A DNA stretch of 34,667 nt from an uncultured SAR86 cluster bacterium (GTDB lineage: Bacteria > Pseudomonadota > Gammaproteobacteria > Magnimaribacterales > D2472). How positions within the stretch are numbered: position 1 is the first letter of the stretch; the number at the start of each line of letters is the position of its first letter. This document shows positions 1 through 8,176 of this stretch, piece by piece. The translations under genes and the position numbers were made by a program. Where the stretch lies: the NCBI GenBank assembly GCA_902541245.1, contig CACBPT010000009.1, positions 1 through 34,667 on the forward strand, written 5' to 3'. Under the pieces are notes generated by a model. That model was not told where the DNA came from. It saw nothing but the letters and a program-made list of their open reading frames with translations, and did not search any database.

Positions 1-1
1 C

Positions 2-463
2 CTTCTAATCACTCAAAATATTGATGGCTTGCATCAAAGGTCTGGGATACAAGAGCATAGGATTATTGAAATTCATGGTAATGCTATTGAAGCCAAATGT
101 TTAAATTGTGAAAAAAAAGCAAAGATTATAGATTTTCATGCAGCAATCAAGGCAAACAATCCCCTCCCAAAGTGCATAAATTGCAACGGGATTGTAAAAG
201 TGGCAACAATCTCTTTCGGACAGCCAATGAATGAAAGCGATATGCTCAAAGCCTCTAAGATATCCTCAGAATGTCAGCTGATGATAGTTATGGGTTCATC
301 GTTAAGCGTAATGCCAGCTGGACAGATTCCTAATTTAGCAATTCAATCAGGAGCTAAGTTGGTAATTTTAAATCGAGAAGAAACAATTTATGATGCAATG
401 GCAGATATTGTGATTAACGACGAATTAAAAAATATATGTGGCAAGTTACTTGATAAAATTTAA
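2..463 (+). CDS. Sirtuin, NAD-dependent protein deacylase (5' end outside window)
   Basis: The frame is open from the first complete codon of the window, so this is the C-terminal part of a longer gene (153 codons plus stop visible). It begins inside the sirtuin signature TQNIDGLHQRSG and continues to IEIHGNA, where the His is the catalytic base of the family. Two Cys pairs, KCLNCEK and KCINCNG, form the structural zinc site. GSSLSVMPAG matches the NAD-binding segment of the Rossmann half. Sirtuins remove acyl groups from lysines in the cytoplasm with NAD as cosubstrate; bacterial CobB is the model. The TTG at 29 is internal to the conserved motif and is not the real start. The stop overlaps the stop of the convergent alcohol dehydrogenase. 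Substrate class (acetyl or succinyl) cannot be read because the N-terminal half is missing. Confidence 0.93.
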   Translation, partial: LLITQNIDGLHQRSGIQEHRIIEIHGNAIEAKCLNCEKKAKIIDFHAAIKANNPLPKCINCNGIVKVATISFGQPMNESDMLKASKISSECQLMIVMGSSLSVMPAGQIPNLAIQSGAKLVILNREETIYDAMADIVINDELKNICGKLLDKI

Positions 464-1503
464 CTATGTACTAATGAGGCTCTGCCTAAAATTTTGCCGT
501 TCTTTAAATCCATCAATGTTTTAGATGCTTCTGATGCGGCTCTTGCTTGCACAGGAATAGGATCAATTTTATTCTCTCGAACTAACGCCATCAGCTCAGA
601 CATATCACCAGGACTTCCAACATATGAACCCTGAATATCTCTTTCCATAATTGGAATAAGAGGCAGAGGAAACTTAAATTCACCTCCATGCAAACCAACA
701 ATTACATACTTGCCACCTTTTACTAAAAGATTTATTCCAAAGTTTACTGATAGCTCAGAACCAACAAAATCAATAGCATTAAGCGCGCCACCTCCTGTAT
801 GTTGAATAATCTCTTGCATGACATTCTCATTTTTAGAATTAAATGTTGCTGACGCACCATTTTCTAGGGCGACATTAAGCTTCTCATCATCAATATCAAT
901 GACTATAGGATTACAATTAAAAGCAGCTTTTGCGATTTGAAGTGCCATCATGCCAACTCCACCGGCTCCTATAATAATTACTTTGTTATTAGCCGGATAT
1001 GGCGCTCCCTTTTTTAAGGCGCTGTAAGCGGTTAATCCAGAACAAGCGAAAGCACCTGCAAGATATGGATCAGTATCTCCAGCATCATGTAAATATTTTT
1101 CATGAGGAACTAAAACATGATCACCAAAACCACCTGAGACTTGAAGTCCAATTATTTGAGGAGAATTACATAAGTGCTCATCCCCACGAGCACACATCTC
1201 GCACCCACCACATCCAATCCATGGATAAATAACAAATTTTTTGCCAACTTTGACATCTGCAAGTTCGCCTGTTCCAACTACTTCTCCATATATTTCATGG
1301 CCAAGTGTATAAGGAACTGGTAATGGTAATTCAAGCATTTTTCCTGCTCCTAAATCAAAACCACCATCATAAAAATGAACATCAGAATGACAAACGCAGC
1401 AACTAATTGTCTTTATAAGTACTTCATTGCCTTTGGGTTTAGGTGTCTGTATTTTATTACACACCAATGGTTTACCGCTCTCAATAACTTGATAAGCTAT
1501 CAT
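460..1503 (-). CDS. Zinc-dependent alcohol dehydrogenase (MDR superfamily)
   Basis: The 347-residue protein has the normal length and order for a class-III-type medium-chain dehydrogenase. A GroES-like catalytic domain carries the zinc ligands CHSD (about residue 38) and GHE (about 68). The structural zinc loop GCGGCEMCARGDEHLC supplies four Cys. A Rossmann fold contains GAGGVGMMALQ (about 179-189). It should oxidise an alcohol or reduce an aldehyde with NAD(P) in the cytoplasm; the substrate is not evident. It is transcribed divergently from the acyl-CoA dehydrogenase pair starting at 1578, sharing an intergenic space of about 75 bases, so it may feed an acid or aldehyde into that pathway, but this is inference. 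Its stop overlaps that of the sirtuin gene. Confidence 0.9.
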   Translation of the reverse strand: MIAYQVIESGKPLVCNKIQTPKPKGNEVLIKTISCCVCHSDVHFYDGGFDLGAGKMLELPLPVPYTLGHEIYGEVVGTGELADVKVGKKFVIYPWIGCGGCEMCARGDEHLCNSPQIIGLQVSGGFGDHVLVPHEKYLHDAGDTDPYLAGAFACSGLTAYSALKKGAPYPANNKVIIIGAGGVGMMALQIAKAAFNCNPIVIDIDDEKLNVALENGASATFNSKNENVMQEIIQHTGGGALNAIDFVGSELSVNFGINLLVKGGKYVIVGLHGGEFKFPLPLIPIMERDIQGSYVGSPGDMSELMALVRENKIDPIPVQARAASEASKTLMDLKNGKILGRASLVHS

Positions 1504-1532
1504 AAATATTCCTCAAATATACTCTATTGAAT

Positions 1533-1538
1533 TATAAT
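1533..1538 (+). promoter_or_regulatory. Putative -10 box for the acyl-CoA dehydrogenase/mazG operon
   Basis: A perfect TATAAT lies 39 bases upstream of the ATG at 1578, in the short divergent space after the alcohol dehydrogenase start. No good -35 hexamer is seen 16-18 bases upstream. A start of transcription near 1545 would leave a leader of about 33 bases, and this favours the ATG at 1578 over the TTG at 1527. Perfect -10 matches are common by chance in DNA this AT-rich. Confidence 0.35.
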
Positions 1539-1577
1539 ATTGTTTTAATTGTCAAAAAACAGAACCTTGAAAAAATT

Positions 1578-2762
1578 ATGAATGATTTAACAGCATTTAG
1601 AGAAGAAGTAAGAGATTGGCTGGAAGAAAATTGTCCGCCCTCAATGAGGACTCCCATGGTGCCTGAGGAAGAAGTTTGGGGAGGCAGAAATGCTGAATAT
1701 GTTAATCCTGAATCTAAATTATGGCTTGATAGAATGGGCGAAAAAGGATGGACAGCACCAAACATACCAAAAGAGTATGGCGGAGGTGGATTAGATAGAG
1801 AGCAAACAAAAGTGCTTCATCAAGAGCTTTTTAGAATAAATGCAAGGCAACCATTAAATAGTTTCGGGATTTGGATGCTTGCTCCCTGCATAATAGAATT
1901 TGGATCAGAAGAACAAAAACTAGAACATATACCCAAAATAATTAAAGGTGAGATTAGGTGGTGTCAAGGTTATTCTGAGCCAGGCTCAGGCTCTGATTTA
2001 GCAAGCCTCTCAACCAAAGCTGAGGACATAGGAGACCATTATTTAGTAAATGGTCAAAAAGTTTGGACATCCTATGCAGACAAAGCTGATTGGATTTTTG
2101 CACTTGTAAGAACTGGACCCAAAGAGCCAAAACATAATGGAATTAGTTTCTTATTGATAGATATGGCAACTGAAGGAGTTAGCACCAAGCCTATTACTCT
2201 AATCAGTGGAAAATCTCCATTTTGTGAAACATTTTTTGATAATGTAAAAGCTCCCAAAGAAAATCTTGTTGGTGTTGAAAATTCTGGTTGGACGATAGCA
2301 AAAAAGCTTTTACAGCATGAAAGAAACTTCATTTCAAATTTTGGGCTTGCTGGAGGTGGTACAGGATCCGGTGCAGACATAGTAAACATTGCAAAAAAAT
2401 ATTTAGGTGAAGTTAATGGTCAAATTGCCAATCTTACTCACAGAGAAAATATTACTTTACACAAAATGAAAGAACATGCATTTGGCCTAACCCTTCAAAG
2501 ATCTGGTGATGAAGGCGCAAAAGCATCAGCTGCCTCTTCAATGTTTAAATACTATGGTACAGAACACAACAAAGATCGTTATGAACTTATGATTGCAGCA
2601 ATGGGTAATAAGGGTTTAGGTTGGACAAATGAAGGTTTTTCAGATGACGAACAAGCTATAACTAAAGCATGGCTTAGAACTAAGGCTAATTCGATTGAGG
2701 GAGGAACTTCAGAGGTTCAACTCAATGTAATCTCTAGAAGAGTTCTAGATTTACCCAACTAA
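1578..2762 (+). CDS. Acyl-CoA dehydrogenase, alpha-type subunit (catalytic Glu bearing)
   Basis: This is a 394-residue flavin-dependent acyl-CoA dehydrogenase-family protein. The ATG at 1578 is preferred because the upstream in-frame TTG (1527) lies before the likely promoter. The acyl-CoA/FAD segment QGYSEPGSGSDLASL and the following QKVWTS are typical of the family. HERN (Glu248) matches the catalytic glutamate position of isovaleryl-CoA and long-chain ACADs. The FAD-binding RxQFG and QxxGG motifs of homotetrameric ACADs are not found; the C-terminus has EGGTSEVQ. The next gene, five bases downstream, has exactly those missing motifs, so the two probably form an alpha2beta2 enzyme that makes an alpha,beta-unsaturated acyl-CoA. 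The substrate is unknown. The family call is firm, the heteromer is inference. Confidence 0.9.
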   Translation: MNDLTAFREEVRDWLEENCPPSMRTPMVPEEEVWGGRNAEYVNPESKLWLDRMGEKGWTAPNIPKEYGGGGLDREQTKVLHQELFRINARQPLNSFGIWMLAPCIIEFGSEEQKLEHIPKIIKGEIRWCQGYSEPGSGSDLASLSTKAEDIGDHYLVNGQKVWTSYADKADWIFALVRTGPKEPKHNGISFLLIDMATEGVSTKPITLISGKSPFCETFFDNVKAPKENLVGVENSGWTIAKKLLQHERNFISNFGLAGGGTGSGADIVNIAKKYLGEVNGQIANLTHRENITLHKMKEHAFGLTLQRSGDEGAKASAASSMFKYYGTEHNKDRYELMIAAMGNKGLGWTNEGFSDDEQAITKAWLRTKANSIEGGTSEVQLNVISRRVLDLPN

Positions 2763-2767
2763 AAAAT

Positions 2768-3907
2768 ATGAAATTAATACTCTCAGAGGAGCAACAGTTT
2801 CTAAAGGATACTGCTCAAAGTTTCGCTAGAGATAAAACTCCGGTAACCCATTTTCGAAAGCTCCGAGACAGTGAAAATGCCCAATGCTGGGATGGGACAA
2901 TTTGGAAAGAAATGGTTGAGCTAGGATGGTCTGGAATTCTAGTTCCTGAAAAATTTGGCGGCTCAGATTTTGGGATGGCTGGTATCAGTGTCATAATGCA
3001 GGAACTTGGTAAAACTCTTACACCCTCTCCAATATTATCAACATCCGTTCTTGGCGTTTCATCAATCAATATGCTCGGCTCAGATAAGCAAAAGGATGAT
3101 TATCTTCCTAAAATAGTAGCTGGTGAATTAACTACAGCTTTGGCAATTGATGAAGGCAATCATCATGATCCTTTTGCTATAGAAACAAACGCAATTATTG
3201 ATGGAGATCATTGGATTTTGAATGGAAAAAAAGTCTTTGTTGTGGATGGTGCAAGCGCTGATATTATTTTATTAGTTGCACGTACTTCTGGTAAATCTGG
3301 AGAATCTAATGGAATTTCTGTCTTTGCTGCAAGTAAAGATACTACTGGGCTTAATATCACAAAGATTTCTACAGCTGATTCAAGAAATTATGCAAACATT
3401 GAGATCTCAGATCTTAAATTAGAGCAAAGCGCTTTATTGGGCGAGCAAGATTTAGCAGGTGAAACCCTTGAGAAAATCCTTGATTTAGGTCGCATTGCCA
3501 TTTCAGCCGAGATGTTAGGAAATACAGAGGAAGCTTTTGAGGTTACAGTTAATTATTTAAAAGAAAGAAAGCAATTTGGTGTGCAAATTGGATCCTTTCA
3601 AGCTCTTCAACACAGAGCTGCAAAAATGTTCTGTGAAATTGAATTAACCAAATCCGCAGTAATAGCTGCAATGCATGCTGCAGATGAAAATTCAAATGAA
3701 CTGGAGCGACTTTCAAGTCTTGCAAAATTTCAAGCTGGTGAAACGCTCCACCTAGTAAGTAACGAGGCGATTCAGATGCATGGCGGAATAGGTGTAACCG
3801 ATGAATATGACATTGGTTTTTATCTAAAAAGAGCAAGGGTTGCTGAACAAATTTTTGGAACCTCAGAATTTCATCAAGCTAGGTATGCAGATATAAGCGG
3901 CTTCTAA
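2768..3907 (+). CDS. Acyl-CoA dehydrogenase, beta-type subunit (no catalytic Glu)
   Basis: The 379-residue ACAD-family protein is encoded five bases after its partner and probably co-translated with it. It has the FAD-binding ERKQFG motif followed by IGSFQALQHR, and IQMHGGIGVT near the C-terminus. At the glutamate position used by isovaleryl-CoA/long-chain ACADs the sequence reads LDLGR (Gly241). At the alternative C-terminal position of medium-chain ACADs it reads IFGTSE, with Phe. It therefore lacks a catalytic base of its own and probably supplies FAD-binding surfaces to the upstream subunit. Its stop codon shares one base with the mazG start (TAATG). Function as an independent dehydrogenase is unlikely. 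Confidence 0.88.
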   Translation: MKLILSEEQQFLKDTAQSFARDKTPVTHFRKLRDSENAQCWDGTIWKEMVELGWSGILVPEKFGGSDFGMAGISVIMQELGKTLTPSPILSTSVLGVSSINMLGSDKQKDDYLPKIVAGELTTALAIDEGNHHDPFAIETNAIIDGDHWILNGKKVFVVDGASADIILLVARTSGKSGESNGISVFAASKDTTGLNITKISTADSRNYANIEISDLKLEQSALLGEQDLAGETLEKILDLGRIAISAEMLGNTEEAFEVTVNYLKERKQFGVQIGSFQALQHRAAKMFCEIELTKSAVIAAMHAADENSNELERLSSLAKFQAGETLHLVSNEAIQMHGGIGVTDEYDIGFYLKRARVAEQIFGTSEFHQARYADISGF

Positions 3908-4686
3908 TGTCTTCGATTAATACCTTACTCGAGACAATGCGAATGCTTCGAGATAAGGATAATGGATGTCCATGGGATATCGAACAAACTTTTGAATCAC
4001 TATCTCCTTGTGTCGTTGAAGAAGCTTATGAGGTTTCAGACGCTATTGCCAGAAATGATTATGAAAATCTAAAAGAAGAGCTTGGCGATGTTCTGCTTCA
4101 AGTTATATTTCAAGCAGAAATAGCTGACGAATTAAAGTTATTTAACTTTGATGAGATAGTCGATACTTTAAATAACAAACTGATCAGAAGACATCCTCAT
4201 GTCTTTGATGAAGCCTCAAAGCCTCTTTCAGCTGAAGAACAAACCCAAATGTGGGATCAAATAAAAGCACAAGAAAAAAGCAATATGGATGCAAGCTGGA
4301 CCTTTGCTGACATACCTACATCGTTGCCTCCACTTTTAAAAGCAAAAAAAATACAAAAAAAAGCCGCTAAAAAAGGTTTTGATTGGAAAGAAAGCATTGA
4401 GGTTATTGAAAAAGTTGAAGAAGAGCTTAAAGAGCTTAAATATGAGATTCAACAAAATAATAAACAAAACACTCAAGAAGAATTAGGAGATTTACTGTTT
4501 TCTATAGTCAATTTGTCTAGACACTTAGAAATAGATGCAAGCGAGGCTATCAATCAAGCAAACCATAAATTTATAAAGCGCTTTAGACTAATGGAAGTAG
4601 AGATTGCTAAAGAAAAAAAGAAATTAGAAAATCTTTCGGCTGAGGAGCTAGAACAGTTCTGGGTTAAAATAAAGTCGTATGGATGA
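3907..4686 (+). CDS. mazG: Nucleoside triphosphate pyrophosphohydrolase MazG
   Basis: The 259 residues match the usual length of the two-domain MazG (E. coli about 263). The first MazG domain begins with NGCPWDIEQTFESL and carries the metal-binding EEAYE and EELGD motifs. The second starts near KGFDW and carries EELKEL and EELGDLLFSIVNLSRH. MazG hydrolyses (d)NTPs to monophosphate and pyrophosphate in the cytoplasm, cleaning the nucleotide pool and affecting ppGpp levels. The ATG overlaps the stop of the preceding ACAD subunit by one base, and the 3' end overlaps the acyltransferase start by eight bases, so it is translationally linked to both. Nothing suggests a functional link to acyl-CoA metabolism. 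Confidence 0.95.
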   Translation: MSSINTLLETMRMLRDKDNGCPWDIEQTFESLSPCVVEEAYEVSDAIARNDYENLKEELGDVLLQVIFQAEIADELKLFNFDEIVDTLNNKLIRRHPHVFDEASKPLSAEEQTQMWDQIKAQEKSNMDASWTFADIPTSLPPLLKAKKIQKKAAKKGFDWKESIEVIEKVEEELKELKYEIQQNNKQNTQEELGDLLFSIVNLSRHLEIDASEAINQANHKFIKRFRLMEVEIAKEKKKLENLSAEELEQFWVKIKSYG

Positions 4687-5560
4687 AGTAAGAAGATTTT
4701 TTGTAGGCATTCTTACCTTTTTTGCAATTTTAATTATTCTCAGTTTTTGGTTAATACCCCTATCAATTGCAAATACTCCTAGAATTATTCCTAATCAGAA
4801 TTTGAAGATTTATTTAGGCTCAGTTTCAAATAAGATGGGTAATGCAGCTGTCGCTAATATAAGAACAGCATTAAAAATACTGCATAAGCTTAAATGGGAC
4901 ATACAAATACCTGAGGATGTAAATACTGAAACTTGGTATATTGCTATGAGCAACCATCAGTCCTGGGCTGACATATTTGTTTTATTGATTGCTGGTCATA
5001 AGAAAATTCCCCTCGTAAAGTTTTTTATGAAAAAAGAATTACAGTGGATACCAATTATTTATTTAGTGCATAAGACAATAGATATGCCATTTTTGAATAG
5101 GCATTCTAGAGCTCAAATTCAAGCTAATCCAGAATTAAAAAAAGTTGATTATGAGAACGCAAAAAAAGCTGCAAAAAGATTCTCTAGAAATCCTGCTACA
5201 GCATTTAGCTTTGCTGAGGGTACTAGATTTTCTTTTAAAAAACATGCTGCGCAAAAGTCCCCTTACTCTAATTTATTAAAGCCAAAAATAGGAGCTCTTG
5301 CTATTGCATTATCCGGAATGCCTCAAGTAAATACTTTAATTGATTTTACGGTGGTCTATTCATCTAAAAAAAGATCGACATGGGACTTCCTCTGCGGCGA
5401 CTTAAGTGAAGCAAAAGTAGTTGCAAAAACTTATGCTTTGCCAAAAAATCTTAAAAATAGATCTTTCGAGGATGAAGATGATTACAGAAAAAGCTTCCAA
5501 AAATTCGTAGATGCAATCTGGTTTGAAAAGCAACAAACGATTAAAGATTTAAAGTTCTAG
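4679..5560 (+). CDS. 1-acyl-sn-glycerol-3-phosphate acyltransferase family protein (YihG/PlsC-like)
   Basis: This 293-residue protein has one N-terminal hydrophobic segment (about residues 9-31, FFAILIILSFWLIPL in its core). It also has the acyltransferase motifs of the PlsC family: NHQSWAD (block I, His and Asp catalytic) and FAEGTR (block III). It probably transfers a fatty acyl chain to a lysophospholipid at the inner face of the cytoplasmic membrane. The wording NHQSWAD and the length resemble YihG more than PlsC. The start overlaps mazG by eight bases, and the 3' end overlaps the convergent rraA gene by 12 bases. Confidence 0.88.
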   Translation: MDEVRRFFVGILTFFAILIILSFWLIPLSIANTPRIIPNQNLKIYLGSVSNKMGNAAVANIRTALKILHKLKWDIQIPEDVNTETWYIAMSNHQSWADIFVLLIAGHKKIPLVKFFMKKELQWIPIIYLVHKTIDMPFLNRHSRAQIQANPELKKVDYENAKKAAKRFSRNPATAFSFAEGTRFSFKKHAAQKSPYSNLLKPKIGALAIALSGMPQVNTLIDFTVVYSSKKRSTWDFLCGDLSEAKVVAKTYALPKNLKNRSFEDEDDYRKSFQKFVDAIWFEKQQTIKDLKF

Positions 5561-6028
5561 ATTATTATCAGCGATCAACCATCCGTTTTGATCAATGTAA
5601 ATCCATTTCCCAGAAGTCATAACAACACTTCCAAATGAAATTAATACATCTTCAAAACCATGGTTTTTTTTATTTGTTTTTTGGGCAACCACTCCTTTAG
5701 CAAAGATACCTATAGGAAGATTAATCAGCTCCTCAACGTCTCTAACGTACCCATTAACAACAATGCCAGCCCAATTATTTTTTACTGCAGATTCTGCAAT
5801 TTGGCCTCCAATCATTGAGGCATGACTTACACCAGAAGCATCTATAACCAAAACTTTATTTTTTCCTTTCCGAGATAGAATTTCTTTCACAACAGAGTTA
5901 TCATCTGAGCAAGAAACTGTATATATCTCTCCTGAAATTGAATGCCTACTCCCAAAGGATTGCAATGGAAGTTTGCCAATTTGAATCTGCTTGGAATGTT
6001 GATCAGACAGATCTGGCAAAGAGGTCAT
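5549..6028 (-). CDS. rraA: Regulator of RNase E activity RraA
   Basis: At 159 residues this matches the usual RraA length of about 160. Family hallmarks are SISGEIYTVSCSDDN near residue 33, the glycine-rich loop IGGQIAESAVKNNWAGIVV, and NGYVRDVEEL with LPIGIFAKG, as in E. coli RraA. The family relates to class II aldolase-like folds, but true RraA is a trimeric inhibitor that binds RNase E and lowers its activity. Its ATG overlaps the TGA of nagZ (ATGA), so it is the last gene of a three-gene minus-strand operon. Some homologues are 4-hydroxy-4-methyl-2-oxoglutarate aldolases. The C-terminal sequence is closer to RraA as I recall it. Confidence 0.87.
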   Translation of the reverse strand: MTSLPDLSDQHSKQIQIGKLPLQSFGSRHSISGEIYTVSCSDDNSVVKEILSRKGKNKVLVIDASGVSHASMIGGQIAESAVKNNWAGIVVNGYVRDVEELINLPIGIFAKGVVAQKTNKKNHGFEDVLISFGSVVMTSGKWIYIDQNGWLIADNNLEL

Positions 6029-7056
6029 AGCTTTAATTTTTCTATTGTGTTTAATTTATCTATTATATCTATTCTTCTTGCATCATTTTCCAAGTCTGCC
6101 CAAGCAATCGATCCTGAGGCTTTTAATTTAGTTACTTTTTCTGACTGAGAAATTTTTTCTTTCTCTAAAAAATTGATTGCTTTTAAAGCTGCAGGTCTGT
6201 CATTGCAAACCAAAACCATGTTACAACCACTCTCTAATGCTTTACTCACTTTGGCTTCAATGCCTCCCACATAATCTGAACCCTTCATTGAGAGGTCATC
6301 ACTAAAGATTGCTCCAGTAAATTCAATTTTATTTCTTAAAACATCTTGCAGCCAAAATTTTGAAAAAGTTGCTATCTCTTTATCAATACTTGAAAAAGAT
6401 ATGTGAGCCGTCATTATCCCACCAAGTTTAAGCTTTAAAGCATCAAAGGGACGCAAGTCATGGTTCTCTAGTTCTAATAAAGATCTAGTATCTTGAGAAA
6501 AAGTTAGATGACTATCAGCAAAGATACCGCCATGTCCCGGGAAATGCTTTCCAGTAGCCTGCATTCCCGCTTGATTCATCCCTTTAATAAAGGCGCTTGC
6601 AATAGCAATAACCTTCTCTGGATTATCGCCTATTGATCTATCGCCAATAACAGAACTTCTTGAATCATCTAGATCTAACACAGGTGCAAAACTTATGTCT
6701 AATCCTGATGCAATCACCTCGGAAGCCATTAGCCAACCTAAATCGGTTGCAAAGGAAAAGTTTTTATCACTTTCTGATTTTAAAAATGCAGCTAGTTTTT
6801 GCATAGTAGGCAAAATTGTATAGCCTTCTTTTAAACGCTGAACTCTTCCCCCCTCTTGATCAACTGCAATAAGAAGCTTGGGATTTATATTTCTTATTGC
6901 TCCACATAACTCTTGAACTTGATCTCTTGAAGAGATATTTCTTGCAAATAAAATCACGCCCCCTACATGAGGATTAAGCAATATTTTATTTTCTTCTTGA
7001 GTAATGGAGTTTCCATCCAGATCTAACATTAGCCTCCCAAGAAAAGATTTGCTCAT
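6025..7056 (-). CDS. nagZ: Beta-N-acetylhexosaminidase NagZ
   Basis: This is a glycoside hydrolase family 3 enzyme of 343 residues, the normal size of cytoplasmic NagZ. Visible signatures are LMLDLDG at the N-terminus, AVDQEGGRVQRL, the catalytic-loop motif KHFPGHG followed by DSH, and IFSDDLSM with the nucleophile Asp. NagZ releases N-acetylglucosamine from 1,6-anhydro-MurNAc peptides during peptidoglycan recycling. No signal peptide is seen, consistent with a cytosolic location. It overlaps by four bases both the upstream LLM oxidoreductase gene and the downstream rraA. Confidence 0.95.
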   Translation of the reverse strand: MSKSFLGRLMLDLDGNSITQEENKILLNPHVGGVILFARNISSRDQVQELCGAIRNINPKLLIAVDQEGGRVQRLKEGYTILPTMQKLAAFLKSESDKNFSFATDLGWLMASEVIASGLDISFAPVLDLDDSRSSVIGDRSIGDNPEKVIAIASAFIKGMNQAGMQATGKHFPGHGGIFADSHLTFSQDTRSLLELENHDLRPFDALKLKLGGIMTAHISFSSIDKEIATFSKFWLQDVLRNKIEFTGAIFSDDLSMKGSDYVGGIEAKVSKALESGCNMVLVCNDRPAALKAINFLEKEKISQSEKVTKLKASGSIAWADLENDARRIDIIDKLNTIEKLKL

Positions 7057-8069
7057 AATTTTTCTTTTAGTGAGGTAATTAATGCTTTGGTTACCTCGGG
7101 ATCTCCTGAGAATATTGAAGGAGCTATTCTTGAAGCAATAGAACCATATCTATCAAAAATTATGTTCGAAACTTCATCTGGCGTTCCAGTTACAGCTATA
7201 CTTTCTAAAACTTCATCTGAAATAAGATTTGGAATATCTTGCCATAATCCTTTCTTTGTCAGGCTGTTAAGCTCTGGCTGAATACTTTCCCAACCATGTT
7301 GCTCTAAAACTACTTTATAGGCTGGAGTAGAACCATAAAACCCAATTTGTGCCTTACAAGCATCTCTTGCTTTAGCAATTTCTTCGTCGTTTATCCCAGT
7401 TGCAACCATAACACCCACTGAAAAATCAAATTCTTGAGTTTTAGATAATTCAAGACCTTTTTTAACGGATGGCAAGGTTATATTTTCTAAAAACTTAGTT
7501 GTATGAAAAGGATGTACGATAAACCCATCGCCGGACTCAGCTGCGGCTTGAGTCATCAATGGACCCACGCCTGCAACATATATTTTTGGAATGCCAAAAG
7601 GGTTCTCCCCTGGATTAAAAAAAGGGGTCATTAATGTATGCTTATAAAATTCACCTCTGAAATCTAGATCTCTCCCCTCGTGCCAGCATCCCCATATAGC
7701 CTTGATGGCACCAACCATCTCTTTCATGCGTTTAGCAGGTGCAGACCAAGACATGGAGTATCTCTTCTCAATGTGGGGTTTTATTTGAGAGCCCAAACCA
7801 AGAGTGAACCTCCCTTTAGACATCAATTGCAAATCGTACCCTATATTAGCCAAAGTCATGGGATTTCTAGAAAATGCTACAGCAATTGAAGTTGAAAGTT
7901 CTAATTTTTCTGTTGCTAGAGCGGCTGCTGCAAGAGGAAGGAATGGCTCATGCGGTCCCTCAAATGTGTATGCTCCATCATAACCAAGATTCTCAAGATT
8001 TTTACTGGCCTCTGAAGCCTCGGCAGGGTCTCGAGTAATCATAGAACAGTCGACCTTAATTTTTTTCAT
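7053..8069 (-). CDS. LLM-class flavin-dependent oxidoreductase (TIGR03617-like)
   Basis: The 338-residue luciferase-like TIM-barrel protein resembles the TIGR03617 subgroup. It has NLGYDGAYTFEGPHEPFLPL near residue 28, SRNPMTLANIGYDLQLMSKGR, and LGLGSQIKPHIE. The subgroup is often annotated as F420-dependent, but no F420 biosynthesis genes are in this window, so FMN is equally possible. The substrate is unknown. It is the first gene of a minus-strand operon with nagZ and rraA (ATGA overlaps), and is divergent from the nitronate monooxygenase-like gene, with 107 bases between the starts. Confidence 0.86.
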   Translation of the reverse strand: MKKIKVDCSMITRDPAEASEASKNLENLGYDGAYTFEGPHEPFLPLAAAALATEKLELSTSIAVAFSRNPMTLANIGYDLQLMSKGRFTLGLGSQIKPHIEKRYSMSWSAPAKRMKEMVGAIKAIWGCWHEGRDLDFRGEFYKHTLMTPFFNPGENPFGIPKIYVAGVGPLMTQAAAESGDGFIVHPFHTTKFLENITLPSVKKGLELSKTQEFDFSVGVMVATGINDEEIAKARDACKAQIGFYGSTPAYKVVLEQHGWESIQPELNSLTKKGLWQDIPNLISDEVLESIAVTGTPDEVSNIIFDRYGSIASRIAPSIFSGDPEVTKALITSLKEKL

Positions 8070-8134
8070 ATTTAATTATGTTTACTTGATAATTCATGAT
8101 TATGATGGATGTATTCCATTTTGTGTATCCCAAG

Positions 8135-8143
8135 TGGTAATAT
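8135..8143 (+). promoter_or_regulatory. Half-site matching one arm of the atu-operon palindrome
   Basis: TGGTAATAT here is identical to the reverse complement of the right arm plus two bases of the palindrome at 9991-10018. It sits 34 bases before the start at 8177. No convincing second arm is nearby. A nine-base AT-rich match can occur by chance in a window of this size, so a shared regulator is only a possibility. Confidence 0.15.
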
Positions 8144-8176
8144 AAAAATTAGCCTTTTGGCCTATAAGGAAAAATA

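Noticed and set aside
999-1232. Antisense open frame inside the alcohol dehydrogenase, and similar frames elsewhere (e.g. 2072-2389, 3549-3836, 27838-28128)
   Set aside because: They lie fully opposite well-conserved genes, show no family motif and have no promoter or ribosome-binding site of note.
1527-1577. N-terminal extension of the first acyl-CoA dehydrogenase from a TTG at 1527
   Set aside because: The TTG lies upstream of the best -10 box, has no ribosome-binding site and adds 17 residues not typical of the family; the ATG at 1578 gives a normal N-terminus.
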